Source: Lepidostoma basale
Taxonomy: Eukaryota; Arthropoda; Insecta; Trichoptera; Lepidostomatidae
NCBI GenBank assembly: GCA_022606425.2
Contig: JAHDVF020000432.1
Span: 186,001-250,000, forward strand
DNA: 64,000 nucleotides
Direction of reading: 5' to 3'
Shown here: positions 35,755-50,700 of the stretch, piece after piece
Layout: every line of letters begins with the position of its first letter
Position numbering within the stretch: position 1 is the first letter of the stretch
Notes under the pieces: model-generated
Seen by the model: only the letters and a program-made list of their open reading frames with translations
What the model was told of the DNA's origin: nothing
The model's database searches: none
Translations under genes and position numbers: made by a program

Positions 35755-38700
35755 TTACGTGCTCGCCGGATCGGGCTGGAAGTAGTGCAGGCCGTTGACC
35801 TGCGGACACCAAACACAAATCAGTCAACTGGGTAGGACTAAAGGCTAGGTGAACGAGTGCTAATTACATAGCATACTGACGGTCATATCGTATTCCGTGA
35901 TGTAGGCGGGGATCTCCAGCTGGTCTGGCTCCATGACGGAATAGAGGAACTCCACGCCGGGCAGGTTCTGCACCTTCTGCTTGATGGCCGGGGCCATGAA
36001 GGTCGTGAACCACCAGGTCATCATCTTGGTCCAGATGGTCGGGTGCACAATGTAAAATGCCTTGAGATTCTTCTTGTATCTGAAAAACAAATGAAATGAC
36101 AATAAAAAGAATGTGTTGTGTTATTACACGGACATTGTGTTATTACATGGGAGGGAGGCGGCACTCACTTGTAAGGCAGTATGCTGTAGACCTCCTTGAG
36201 CCAGGCGAAGGAGGGGTAATTGGCCCCGGAGGTGAGCGTGTGGAAGTAGGCAATCACGTAGTCCCCCTTCACAATGGGGTCTAGCAGGGCTATGAGGTAC
36301 AGCAGCGCCTGTGGGTGAAGCACCAAAATATTCATCGATAGGTCACCACCGTTCTGATTAGTAGCAATGGACTGTTCATACCTTGTCCAAGTTGAGGTTG
36401 CTGAAGGGAAACCACTTCCCCACGAAGATGACGACGGGCCGACCGAGGCGGTCGACCCCGCTCTGGTACAGGCAACCGATGCCCGACACTTCCGTCAGGT
36501 CCTCGGACTTGGCCCGTCGCAGCAGACGCTCATATCTGTAAACAACACACTCGACAACTTTAAAATCAGAGTCACACGTAGACCTGATGGAGTGAGACAC
36601 ACTGCACGAGCACTAGCTCAACTGAGATTGGATTCTTCCTCAACAGGGGTACGATAAATACTATTGTATTGTAGTAAAAATATGGCTCCATTCTGACAAC
36701 TTCATATCACTTGATTCTTGAAACTACAACTATAGCAGATGAAGAAAAGGGCAATAATCAGATCCTGGCAATTAGTGGGGAACATCTCTGTTAAGCGTAT
36801 TTCATCAGCATTCTGAGGACCAATCTGGAAGAAAACAGAACAACGATAAGGGTTCCGAAGAAACAGAACCACTGCACACACCATATTCATAGTGCGACAA
36901 ATTAAAGAAAAATATTTGGAATACATCAAGATAGCAAACCTCACCATTATTGATTTGACCAAAGCCTTTCATGGAGTCCAGTTGGAAGATTTTATAAGAA
37001 TTTTACTTAAAAAAGACGTATCACTCTCCATTGCCTAAACTATCAGAGGCATAAACTCCAACGGCTTCACAATAATAAATAATGAAAACAAAAAAAAATT
37101 GATCCAAATTTCTTTATTATTAGGTATGTATAATATTTAGTGAGCTTCCACTTGTGTTTATGTTCGACCAGCAGTCAGCAAGCTGCCGAAACCGGTCGAA
37201 CATAAACACAAGTGGAAGCACACTAAATACATAATAATAAAGACATTTTGTATAAAAAAAAAATTGTTTTTATTATTTAAATTGAACTTCTACCAATAAA
37301 TTTCAATTAAAAACAGCCACAATAATAAGCATTGACAAAGTTATTCTCAAATGACGTTCCAACACCAACTGAAGCAAGACAAGGGAACAGTTTAAGGCCA
37401 TTTCTCCTTAACCTAATCATGGATAAGATTATATAAGAACTTGCTAATCTTCATTTTTAATACAGGGGCGTACTTTAGGGTGTCCCTTATTTTTCGAAGT
37501 TTTAATTTTACAATGCATAGACTATTTACTGTTTTATTCATTTGGGCCTAAAACATCTGAAAACATTTTTTTTTTCAGTGTAACCCATGCCGACTTGCGC
37601 GCAAAGATGTCCATACACGTTGCAGGAGCGGCGCGTTGTCGTTGTTATCATCATTTAGTCTCGGCTTGTCGGGTAGTAAGCACGGATTGTTTTATATTTC
37701 GAATATGTCAGTGGAACAAAGAAGCAAAATAAAAATAAAAATTTCTTGGTTGGTGAAGTAAATCACCAAATAACAGGTGTCAACTACCATCTAATCGTCA
37801 AGTTCTCGCAGTTCGATTTTTCAACGAGACAAGATTCATGATTTACATAGGCGCCGCGAGGAGAACTTTCAACTTGAATTAGATCATTTATTCGATATCG
37901 CACACGCTGATGCTCTTGAAAGAATAAAAGTCGAAGAAGATAAAATATTATTACAAAAGCAAAGAGAGCCAGGCCATCCGGGATGCTTAGAGGGTGTTAA
38001 CAAAATGTTGACTGAAATTGAAGAAAGGGCCAGGCTGAGAAAACTCGCAGAAGATAAAAAGATACTTAAGCAAATGCCTTCCGAGAGCTCATTGGAATCT
38101 GCTACTTAACAGAGCTTTGATACACATGAAGACATAGAAGAACAATCTACAAGCTCTGAAGAAAGCCTGGAAGAACCTCTGCCATCCACATCTTAATCTG
38201 TAAGTTCTTTAGCTACGTCGCACTACATACGATTCGACCAATCTAGCTAGACAAAAGTCGGAAATCATTATGTTGAAATATTGCTTTTCTTAAGTATTAC
38301 TATGCTCTTGAATGTTTTCTTCAACCGATAGCGCACTCCAAACAAATATTGGCGCCACAGTTCCATTACTGTTGTTGAGCGAAATCGCTACAGTGAACGT
38401 CGACGTGTGCGGATGTCTTACTTTGTTCTGTGTGATTTCAAGTGCTTTTTAGTAATGGATTGTTAAACTAGAGGTAACTATTGATTTATTGTATTATTAT
38501 AATCCACCAAAATACTTGTGAAGGCTTCGGGATACTGTTTTAAAGAACATCATTTTCAAAACCACAAAAAAACGCATAAATTGACTTTGGATAGTCTTAA
38601 AGTCTAGAGTCACGCCGGGTCACGTCATGATTTAGGTCTTAAAATATTTTTGCATCATATAAGTTTGTTGAGAACATAATCGTTTTTTGCTATTATGTGC

Positions 38701-41700
38701 TAGAATAAAGATTTATATTTTTTTATTTATAGGTGCCCGGATTTCGCGAAAGTCATTATTTGAATTTTGGCGTTCTACCCCGTTCAAATGCAAATTAAAC
38801 GAAGTTATAACGTTTGTAAAGTCAAGATTTGTTAATTTTGTCCTCAAACAAGATCAAGAGAAGACCTTAAAGATCTTTCTGAAAAGGGAATGCGAAAAGA
38901 TTCGTTCGAAATGGCTTCGTAAAAATAGACAATTACATTTATTTTTAAGTGCACACTAGGATTGGTCAAATGATGAAATTGTATTTAATGTTTTAAGAAC
39001 CGCTCCCGAAACCGAATCCCAGTGTTGGCAGATCGAAAAAGCGTTTTGAAGATAGTTGCACTAAATCGAAACAGCGCAAAGTTCAGCATTTATTGGAAGA
39101 ATATAACGATGCACAGCTATCTTTTGCTGCACAATTAAGTGTGCGAGGCAGTGGTAAACGAGACGCTGCTAATTTAATACAGGAAGTGTCTATAGCTTCG
39201 CCAAGACGAGCTACCGAGTATAAAAAAAGCTAGAAGAAGAATTACCATATACAAAGAACAACGTCCTTACACCCCGGAGGAAGCGTTGGCTTTATTTGTT
39301 GCAAACAATTTCACTGTGCAGATGTACAAAAATATTCAACAAGAGTAGAATGAAAGAGGATTCCGTCTATACCCATGTTACGACCATTTAGTTGAAGCAG
39401 AGTTACCCTCCCGTCGAAAAACTAGAAAAACGTCGAATTCAACCACAATCGTAAGAGAACCTGATGAAAACATGCTTGCATGCTTATATCCGCACAATAG
39501 AATGCCTGCTAAATATTACTTATAGAATGGAAATAGCTGAGTAGCAAGTTAGGGGAGAGAAAAATAAAGAAATTTTTAAAAAGAAGAAGGATATGATAAA
39601 AGGTCAATTCAAAGAAGTTGGTCTCAATATAGACCAAATTAAACCAGGTTTTGGTACAAGTAACGATGGCAACACCGCAAGAGCGTTTTTTCACAATTAT
39701 AAAACAACGGCTCGTATCACCGGTATTGAAGAAAATTATATAATTCAGTTCGTAGTAGAAGCACATGGTCTTAGTTCTGGCTATTACCCGATCAACAAAT
39801 CTTCTATTCAACGCTTTCGAACACAAATGGGACAAGATAGAGCGGGAGAATAACGTGCCGAAAGAAGTTACTGTTCATTGGGATGGAAAATTGTTACCTT
39901 GTCTGAACGTAAGAAGTTCTATAGAAGAACGTCTGCCAATTATTATTTCATATGACGAGAAAGGCTCTTCCGGCAAAGATCAAACGAAAGCAGTATGAAA
40001 AGCGCTTCATGATTGGAACCTAAATGATAAGGTACAAATAATATTCTGTGATACGACATACAATGATACAGGAAGCTTTAACGGAGCTTGTGTGCAAAAC
40101 CTAGAAAGAAAGTTGTTACTCATTGCTTGCCGCCATCATATTTACGACCTGATGCTCAAAAGTGCGTTTGAATCGCAAAATCGATTGTACGAGATAATTA
40201 TAGCGAACTCATTGAGCTCGCTATTGGTTTTCTGGGTGGAGGCAATGAAAATAAAATAAAAATCAGACCTCCTGGCCCAATGCATCAAACACAATGGATG
40301 GCAAGAGCTATTTACTCCTTAAAAATACGTTTGCTGTAGTCCCATGTGCGCTAATGACAGATTAGCTTTACGAGATGTTTATTTATTTATTGTGGCAGTT
40401 TATGTGAAGCCCTAGCTTGGATGTAGTTTGGCGATAAAAGCGCCGAATCAAGAATTTTGTTTTTTAAAGACCTTAAAAGATTACGAAAAAGTTGACAATT
40501 TCCAAAGCGGCTTTAAATAAGTTCAGTTAACACTTGTGGTACTTGTCAGAGGAAATAGCCGTCCTTTTAATTTTTGATTAAAAGAAAGTTTTGGTGATTC
40601 GGGAAAGAGATATGTTCCATCGAAGGAACAGATGTCTGGCTCTCTTGGTACGTAGTAGTGTTTAATTTGGTATTTAATTTAGAACTCATTCGTTTTATTT
40701 AAAGGTACTACAAGTTTTTGTTATCTTGTTTTAGGAAAATTTTTGACTGATTTTGTTTATGTCAAGAGTAAAGATTTATTTTCACGACTGAAACTTAATA
40801 GTAGTTTCCTTCACGAAATTGTATCTTCATAGAAAGACAACGCGGCGATTGTGGACGCTAAAAAGAAGGTTTCAAGCTTAAAAGCAGTTAATAACACAGC
40901 TGAAGGAGCTGTTAAACTAATGACAGACTTTCGTGATTTGATAACCGCAGATGAAGAACATAAGCAGTTCTTATTATGTTGTGTGCAAGAACATAGAAAA
41001 ATTTACCCAGACTGTAAAAAAGTGACTTTGAAGAGGAAATATCCAAATAAATAAATACAAAAATTGTATCTTTTTTGATAATTACAAGAAAGCCATTATA
41101 TAAATTAATGTTTTCATCAATATTTATCTAATACATAACATAATGGTTTTAAGTGATCATCTACAACTACATTTAAAATACACTTTAAGCAGCTATTTTC
41201 TAAAATTTTGAGGTAAGTCGGCATGGGTTAAAATTAATGTAAGAAGTTGAAATTCTGTATTTGGGTAACTAGTAGACTAATAAACATAATTAGGGGGTAT
41301 GCGTTTCAATAACTGAAAAAAAATGTTTTTATTGAAAATGATTGCCTCCAAGAGATACAATACATCCATCTCAATTAATAACACTAAATGTATGACATTG
41401 CGCAGAGAACAGGTCGGATGAGGTGTGGTAATCGACGCCACACCAATCGAATAAGTTTCAAAATATTTGGGTGCTAGCATAAAGACCAACAATTACTTCT
41501 GGATACAAGGCAAGGTGAGGATGTATTACACCAGACCTGCATATGTCCCGCCATGCAACCTACAGCACATAATCCAGAGACGACACGTCAGAACCTTGCC
41601 AGCCTACTATAGGGACGACAGAGAAGGGTTCTGGAGTGAACGTGTAAGCTGAAAGGCAGAAACAAGGACCCTGAGGAAGCAGACCTCGAGCTGGCAATCC

Positions 41701-44700
41701 ACCTCTCAGGAGAAGTAGAATTACTCGCACGTTCAGACACCGTCCCCTGTATTGTAGATCGACGGAAGATCGCTCGATCTGCGCGAGCGTGCGCCAATTC
41801 ATTTACAATATAATAATACGTAATTTATTCTGATCTCGAGTTAGCCAGCTTCGGACGTCGTATAATATAATGTTTCGAGGTTGCACGATCACGTTACGTT
41901 CTCGTAATCTCGAGATTGTAATTAGAATTATTTCAATCGACAGGGAGAAAATTCGAATTAATCGATGAAACCTGCCATTCTGATTGCGATTCGGAGTATG
42001 CAGGACTAAATCTATCTCGGGGATGTAAATATCCTAGGCCGTATGAGACTCTCGAGACTATTGAAGACGGCATCACACGAGCAATCTTTATTTCTATTGA
42101 AGCATTATCATATCTTATTTAAAAGTAGTCCGAAGTAGCGATCAAACAACAGCGCGGCGCGCGGCACAGTTGATCGCGGCCATGCCTACTCGTATGTTAT
42201 ACGTATATTGATTATCGTTCATTGTGATTGGCAGAGGATCGAGGAGATGGCAGATGGAAGACTACCCGGGCTGCCATGCCAGTGCAGGAGACAGTACTGC
42301 CTACTACGACATTGCGCCATGATTATTCATAATGTTGCGGTCTTCGTGACGGAGATAATAAACCTCCGATTAATGAGCAATCGGATGGAAAGTCGCGTGA
42401 AACTATTTTTTGCTCGGCGAACTGGCCAACTAGCCAGCAATGAAGCGGACAATAAAATATGTCGAGGTGAACACGGCGTGAACAATGGTGAGAGCGCCCG
42501 CGCCGCGCTGCCGCTGGAGTCTCCGCTCCGGAGGCGGAGCCCCGCCGCGCCGTAACCCATAAAGCTAGATTGACTATTGCAACAGTCCCCACCTACTTGT
42601 TCACGGATCTACTCCGTCACATCCGAGGGTGCAGGGTAGGTACCTGTTAGAGCAATCGACGGTGCGAGGGCCGCTATTGCAAAAACCATGTAAATTACAG
42701 GAAACAAAGTGGCCGGTGAGACGGAATATGAGAGTCGGCTCGGTTGGTTTCATAAAGAAATGGGGAATAGCGGCGAGTATTCTGCCGAGCTACGAGCGGC
42801 AGCCGTGCGCTCCTCGCACGACTCCGCCTGTGTGGTATACATTAGCATAATTATTATATTAGCAGCGTACTTTATGATTGCAGAAAGCGTAAATTATTGT
42901 AAAACAGTTGCTTGAAGGAAAACATTTTTATCGCGATTCGTCAGCCAATGTGCGGGAGTGAGGCGGCTCGAATAAAAACGTTTACAATTTTCAATAAACT
43001 GAAGGCTAGATGATGGCTGCTGATGCCTACCCTCGAATGGTGGGTGTGGGTGCGTTTCTGGAGATGAGGACGCGATGTCAGTGACGGCATGGGTCACGTG
43101 TTGCGCCGTACAGAAATACGGGAATGTTTGTGAATGTACGCTTCCCAGCGCAATCTATAATACATATATCGGTCACCGTATAGTATTATAATATCTACGA
43201 GTGCGTGCTGCGCGCTCTGCGTGTGTGGCTCCACGGTCAAGTCGATGACGCGTCATCCTTATTTCCACTAGAAGGAAGGCGGCGCCGCTCGTGTTCCTAC
43301 GGAAGGTGCGATATCCGAGGGAGCCTACGTGCATGTTCTGCAACTTCCCGCCTAAGGCTGCTGGCGCGAGTCAGCCGGGCCAAAGTGCAGCCACTGCCTG
43401 GCTGCCTGGCGGTCTCCACACATAGTGTGTACTCGTATATTAAATGTCACTCTCGAGAAGACTTTCTTCATATCGTACTGTGCCTACTAAGGGGCAGAAT
43501 GATCTTGTTCCGCTTCTATCTTGGCGTGTCTGTGGATGAATGAAAGGATATAGTGCTAGCTGCTCGTAGCGTCATCTTACCGCTCCTCCGCCGTCTCCTC
43601 CAGAGCCGGGGCCGAGATGACCGTGGTCCCCGAGAGGACGGACGGACCCATCGGCTCCGGGATCTCCACAGTCATCGTGCTGGACACCATCCTGATCCCG
43701 TCTTCGCTCGACCCTCTACACCCGACGGCGTCAGACAATCACGCGCGCGCACTTCACGAGGGAGCTGCTCCGCGATCTCTCGCAATCGGTCAGCAGAGTC
43801 ATTCGGATCCCGGCTACAGAGGCACTGACCTTTCTTTGAACTAGGGGATTGTAAGTGATGCACAGATTAGTATAACGCCACAGCTGATGGCTAAACCCTT
43901 CGCTAGAGACGCGGGATGGTGCAGTTGACGCAGTTGAATTGTGTTCCTAGCGCAACTACCGAGTTTGTGTTCGCCGGGTTTACGCTGACCGCGAGGGACT
44001 GGCGACAATATTAATGGCACACTAAACTGGCGAAACACGACTCTCGAATGATATTGAAAACACGAATTGTGTACATGTACTGGAGCGATGGAATAGCGGT
44101 TTGTGGTCACTAGTGTTGGCACACACACGGTACTGAGTAATATGTATATGGCTAAGGAATGGATTCAATATTTCGGTATTATATGTAAAAATAACTCAAA
44201 TCAACTGCGTCTTATGCGCGCCCGTCTGCTGGACTGCCGCCCGCCCGCTCTCTCGCTCCACACGCGCGTGCAGTTGCACATGCAGTGGCATGCTACTGAC
44301 TCCCGCTTTATACCGACTAAATGCCAGTGTATTGAGGTTACATTTCCCACGGAAAGCTCTCGTCGGCAACCGGCGGACCGGCGCGGCGCCTAGCCTCTCC
44401 GGTCGAAGAAAGCGGGTTTACCCAGATCACCGATACACCGATAGAATCCTCGGGTAAAAAGAGTCCCACGGCTATGGCCGGTAAATGAATGAACCTAAGA
44501 AAGAGCCGGTGAACGGACGAAGGGCAACGTCACTAGTAGCGAGACCGCGCCCCGCGAGATCTGACGGCAGACTGACCGCGGACCGTCTCGTGTCTCGTGC
44601 GCTGCGAAGATCGAACCGGTGGTACGTACAATACGAGCGGCGTTGAGCCGCTGGGGTGCGCGCGGCGCGAGTCGTGTCGTCATCGGCCGAGACGCCCGGC

Positions 44701-47700
44701 GTCGATACCGCTCGGCGTCTGTTCCCCTTCCCACCCTCCGCCCGTCAGCACTCAACACTCGACACTCTGCCCGTCCTGCTGAGGGAACGCGAGGGCTCGC
44801 TTGAACATGGGTGCACTCGTGTGCGTGCGTTCGACTGCAGAATGCGGGTGACGCACGCCGCGCCGCGCCTGTCAGGAGGTAAACACTCCAAAGCTACTGC
44901 ATAATCTATTTATTGGGGCCTCCGTCTCCGTCTCCGCCCTGCCGCATGCCGCATGCCGCACGTGATCCCTCCGAGGTCGCGCAGGAGCTGTTGACGCGGG
45001 CTTAGGACCGGACTTCTCAACATTTTAATGGTATTTTAAACGAAAAAGAAAACTGAGAAAACACAATTATATTGGACGAATATTTATAATTATAATACGA
45101 ATGAAGAGATCTGTTTTCTAGAAAATTTATTACATTTTATGAGAATGACATGTTTCGATTTGTTAAAGAATTATCAAATGTCATTTGATATTGCACCAGC
45201 AAGACGAAACATGTCATTCCCATAAAATATATAATAAAACTCCTGGAGAATAGATTGCTAGGTCGAGGCGTCCAGACTCCAGACGTCCAGACCGTAAAGC
45301 TGAGTGCAAAGTGATACGTAGGTATAGCATAGCGGTGTTAAGGACTGCCCGCAGGCTGTGACAAGCTGCGGTACTAAAACTCGATTCAGTAATAACTCAC
45401 CTGGCGCCAACCTATTATAGCTTCGTCTAAACAATCTAAGCACTTCGTGAATCGCACATGCAATCATTCACATATTGCCATCTATACGCCGTTGTTATTG
45501 TACATACGTCACATGGACGAACTCGGTAAAATTAGACAACTGTAGGTACATGAACATCGATGTTAAAATTTTCGGCAAGTTTCTCCCCTTGCTCTCAGAA
45601 GAGGAAGGCTGACATTGTCCACTACTCCAACTTCATATCTTTCATTTCCAGACCACGGCCTAAATTATTACCATCTGCCTTATCAATAATGACCCTTTAC
45701 CACCGAGTAATCCACCATCATTCAGTCCTTTACCCCTCCCGCAATACCATTCTGGCGCTGCTCTTCTTCTCTTCTTCTCTTCCCCTCGGGAACAGACTTT
45801 TTTAAAATATACAATCCCAACCCTAACTGGTCTTCCATTCCCTGGTGAAGGACCCTTTCGCCCTCTTTGCGGAGGAGCACTCCGGGTCACATATGAAGAC
45901 TACAGGGGAAAAACAAGGAATGTCAGTAGAAGGTTAATTTGAATAAATTGAGAATAAAGCTAATCAAAGTCCATATATTTCTTAGCAATTAGCAATCGAT
46001 TATCTGGCCATAGTTGATGACACACATGATTTTTGAATATGAAAATTTTACTGTGGATAGATACGTACAAATGCCACTAGATGGCTTTATTACATTTATT
46101 TTGAATTTTAACTGACATTCCTTGTTATTCCCCTGCAGTCTTCATATTTAGGCCCAGCATAAAACAGCTACCATCACATTCCCTACAGACGCAAACGGAA
46201 TAGGCAAGTGCGAGGTAAGGTGCGAGGTGCGAGGTGCTAGAGCTAGAGCTAGAGATCGCTCTCGCCCTGCCCTGCCCGACCTTAGCTCGACATTCTGAAT
46301 ACGGTTATTAGCATCTAGCGCAAATAGATCTAAGACTCAAATTTTCACAATGTTTGCTAGTCTCGATAAGGCAGGCGGGAGTGGGCGCGTGTCTCGAGCG
46401 ATTCAAAACTCTATACCTACAAGATACCTACAGTCGCAATACAACAGATACACAAAGGCGAGGCACATTTAATATTACATTGATTTGGTCGATCTTACAG
46501 TTCATGTACTTTCATTACCATTCTTTCTTCATTAACCATCTTAACGATCCTTTCGTTTCCACCAGTCAGCGCGCTAAACGTGCCGATACAGGTAAAACTG
46601 TTTTTAGAAACTCGTTTAATTTGAATGACAATCCCGAGGATGGGCCGATCAGGTGCCACTTGGCGCTCGGTGTTTGCCTTTGCTGTTGACTCGCGCCGCT
46701 AATTCCGGAACAGTTCGGTTTCATTAGCACTGACGTGACGCAGAGCGAGGGACCTGCCCGAGGGAGGAGGGCGCGGACCGGACTGGACTGGACTGGTCTA
46801 TTGGAATTGTATTTTATATTCTTTTCTATAAGCTGTATAATATTGTGTGGGAGAGACACATTATCCCTTTCGTAATTTTATTTAGGACGCATTCATCCGC
46901 CTTACATTCCTTTCTTACTTCATCATTGGATATTCTATCAGACATTATTTTTCCGCACATTCTTCTTAGTGACCTCATTTTTACGGCATTTATCCTACTT
47001 TCATCCTTCTTCTGGCAACTCCAAGCTTCACTTCCACACATAAGGGTCGGTACCAAAACTTCATTGTGCACTGCCATATTTGCTTCAGTCGATATATTTA
47101 TTTCTATTTGCGGTAATGGCTTTGAGCGCATCATTTATTTTGTTTCCAGCTCCAACCCTTCGTTCGATATCTTGCTCAAATTTCTCCGTCATATACGAGT
47201 ATTCTTCCTTTTCCAACAGAATGACATGACATGCTCATTACAAGGTCACATTTATTGCAAATGCCCTCTAGTTCTTTCATACAATTGTCCATGTATAGAT
47301 TAAACAACCACGGGGCCATTACACTACTCCGTTTGACACCTTTCGTGATATCAAACCAAGAAGTAAAAGTCCTGTTTACTTTGACACACGCGGTGCCTTC
47401 ATAAAGGGAAGCAACTGCTCGTATCAGCTTTGTGCTCACTCAATACTCGGCCAAAACCTTCCATAGACTTTCTTACATATGTCAACTCGGTCATACGCTT
47501 TTTGCAGATTTGCAAACGCGCAGAAAAGTTTCCGATCTTTTGCCATAAACTTCGTCCAAAAACATAGGAGTGCAAAAATCTGGTGCATGCATCCACGTCC
47601 ACTCATAAAAGCTCCCTGCACATCACAAATCTTTCCAGATGTCATCTTTCTCACTCTTTCTGTCAATATCCTGCCATACAGCTTACCAAAAGAGCTCAAC

Positions 47701-50700
47701 AGACCGATTGCCCTGTGATTTCCGCAGTCTAACCGAGATCCCTTACCCTCGAATAAAGGCATGATAACCGCTCTTCTCCAGTTAAGCGGGGTAATCCCCC
47801 CATAATGTTTTTCAGGGGGCGGTCTAAGCAGTTCTCGGCCTCGCCCCTAGCTGCAGCAATATTGGTACGACTGTTAACCTTTCGCCGCGCGACGCGCGTT
47901 ATACGAAATGCGCGAGCACACTGCAAGTCGTCGAAAAACCGCCCGAGATAATTTTGAAAGATCGGTGTAACCAAAAACAAGAGTGACCAGAGATACATGA
48001 CAAATGGAAACAACAGTCCGCCCAGTGGACAGAAGCCGGTTCTTCAGCCAGGCAGGAGGCGAAGTCAGGAAGGGATTGGCAGCAGAAGTCACGGTGTCAG
48101 TGTTTTGGGATGAGAAAACAAATCCTATCTTGTTTTCTCATGCCAAAATCCCTCTGAATAATTAGGGAATACTGTCATAACCTTCTATTATTATTATTAT
48201 TATTACAGCGCGAGCCAAATCGACGTAAAGGGTATAGCTATCATATTGATTCTCGTGACATGCGATAGGTAGCTAATCTATCTCAATTTTATCAAATTTT
48301 ACACCAGACCAAAGACAGTGTGACAATCATACTGCCATTGCCGGGAATCGAACCCGGAATCTTCGATGTGACAGTTAAAGCACTTACCACTCGGCCACGA
48401 AGATCTGAAAGTGGAAACGAAGAACACGGCGCATGAAATGTACAGACTAGGTGAGTAGTATTAAATAAGATGGCATCATTATCAATATGCGAGTACAATG
48501 CCGAGAACTCTTCAGATCCGCGTATTGTGAACGGGGAACAGAGCGATATTCATGTTTTACGAGTAGGTACCTACTTGGGGTGCGGGCGTTTTCAACCATT
48601 CCCTTACTTGAGAGCTTTACACAGCGATGACACTCGTAGGGGGGAGATGGAAGAACGCAGTGCAGTCAGCTAATAATGATTAACTGCCCGGGAGAGATAT
48701 TCTGAATGATTGGCGGAATAAATAAAACTGAAAGGTGGACATGCAGAATGTGATCGAATCAATCACATTGCTCGACGGGGATAGGTACGCAATATTGTAG
48801 GTAGGTATTCTACTATTCGTTTACACTTGCGAGGTTGTACCTACGAGTACATTGTTATTTGTCAATGGAGAACCGCTGTCATGTGTTATTACCTACTACA
48901 AAATAATATTGTCCATAAAAAGCAACATTTCAATAAGGAAAACAGGTGGGCAGAGTCATAATAAGCGTGCTACATGTACATGTAGGTACACACAGGTATA
49001 ATAGGTACATGTCATTCGTGGCTAACTCGAGTTCCTAAGATGCTGCTGCGCCTGCGCCGTGTGTGTATCTTGTTACCTGGACGATATGATTGTTTATGAT
49101 GATATAGACTTGTAATAATGTTAATCAATGCAGCAAATAGGTACATATTGTATGTTATACTCGTAAGAGCGCGCAAATGACAATGTTCAGAGTTAAACAT
49201 TTTAGTCGTTAAATGTGTAAATCTTATTTGATGTTTGTATTATGAAACTTCAGTCAGAGTAGGTATAATATACGGAATAACATGAATACATAACTATAAA
49301 TGTTTTTGCAACAATATTTGTTTTATTGATATCCACATTTAAACTTTACACAGAGACCACAGACCACAGCCACACGACTCGCATTTGTGAGACGGGCAGG
49401 TCAGCGCGCGGCCTATATTTCCTCATTCGTGACCAATTGGAGGAATAATTGTATTTTCATCCGGGGTTGACTGAATTGCAATAATAAAATGAATATGATA
49501 CCCATCACTCAAAGTTTTTCTGCGCAATATAAATATAATAGTCGATTCTCGGAGGAGAGTTGAGCTGAACGGCAGGTGCTGCTGACATTGATATTAGGGG
49601 GGTTGCCCCTCCCCCTATTCACCCGAATTGGCGCCTTCGTACTATCATCTTTTCCAACGTTCAGGAGGGCGAGTGTGAAGAAGTGGCTGAAAAGCCGGTG
49701 CCCCAAATACAGAAATGTCTCAATAACAACGGGATTGTGTTGAAAAATAGGTTTTTTTTATATTTGCGAATTATCTTGTGATTTTCAATTAAATATGAGC
49801 ATTTTTCGATCCTACATAAAGGTTCAACATTACATTCTGGATGACCCCCAGGAGCAGCAGCCAAAATGACAAAAGAGAAGAGCAAGTTGTAGATTGTAAA
49901 GAACTGACCTCTCCTGGTGCTCCAGCTGGCGCGCGCGCACCTCGGCCGCCGGGTCCAGCTGCGCGCGCTGCTCGCCCAGCAGCCGCTGCCGGTCCAGGTC
50001 GCCCTGCATCTGCCCGAAGGCCGCGCTCAGCCCCTCCAGCTCCAGCGCCTCGTCGTCGGCTGGAACAGTGCCCCACCTTTACATAACGCCATACATCTAT
50101 CTCTCCTTCTACTGCATTGCCTTCTGCCTGCAGGGCACGAGTGCCAAGGACGCAGACAGAAAACATCAAACATCGCATTGTTTGTGGCATGCCGGAGGTC
50201 GTGAGTTGGGTGGCGTTAAATGACCTTTGCGATACCCCTTTTAGAATCACTGTAAGAAATGGCGCATTCCGAGTGGGGGTACTCCGCGGATTACTGCGAC
50301 GTATTTCCCTAGGAAATGTCGCAAAAGAAGAGAACGGGTAGAATAAGAGGGACAGCGTCACGTGAGCATTATATATGGCCGTATCAAGCGCCGGATGCGT
50401 GCAGGCTCAAAATTGGTGTAAATATTTGAGCGTCGCAAATAAGTTGCCCAAACGGTTCGAGTGTGTTGATATTTCGATTAAAAGAATCACGCGGATGATA
50501 ACAACTGTCATGCTGCGCCGTATTCAGGGTGTCGTACATGATGGCTGGAAGCCGTCGTTATCCATGGCGCCGGCGGCTCGTCACTGGCCCCACTCCGCGC
50601 CGTGTTCCAGGGAGCGCGGTAGTGTGGTGGTGGTGGCGGTGGCGAACAGGTGGTGAGGTGGTGAAGCGCCGTACAGACTAACTTGTCCGAGGCGAGTGGT

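Noticed and set aside
48330..48410. Functional tRNA gene
   Set aside because: A- and B-box are present, but the 3' acceptor stem does not pair and flanks continue as a repeat; a SINE is the better reading.
49917..50204. Plus-strand frame over 49917-50204
   Set aside because: Antisense of GDAP2 exon 6, whose borders and frame close exactly.
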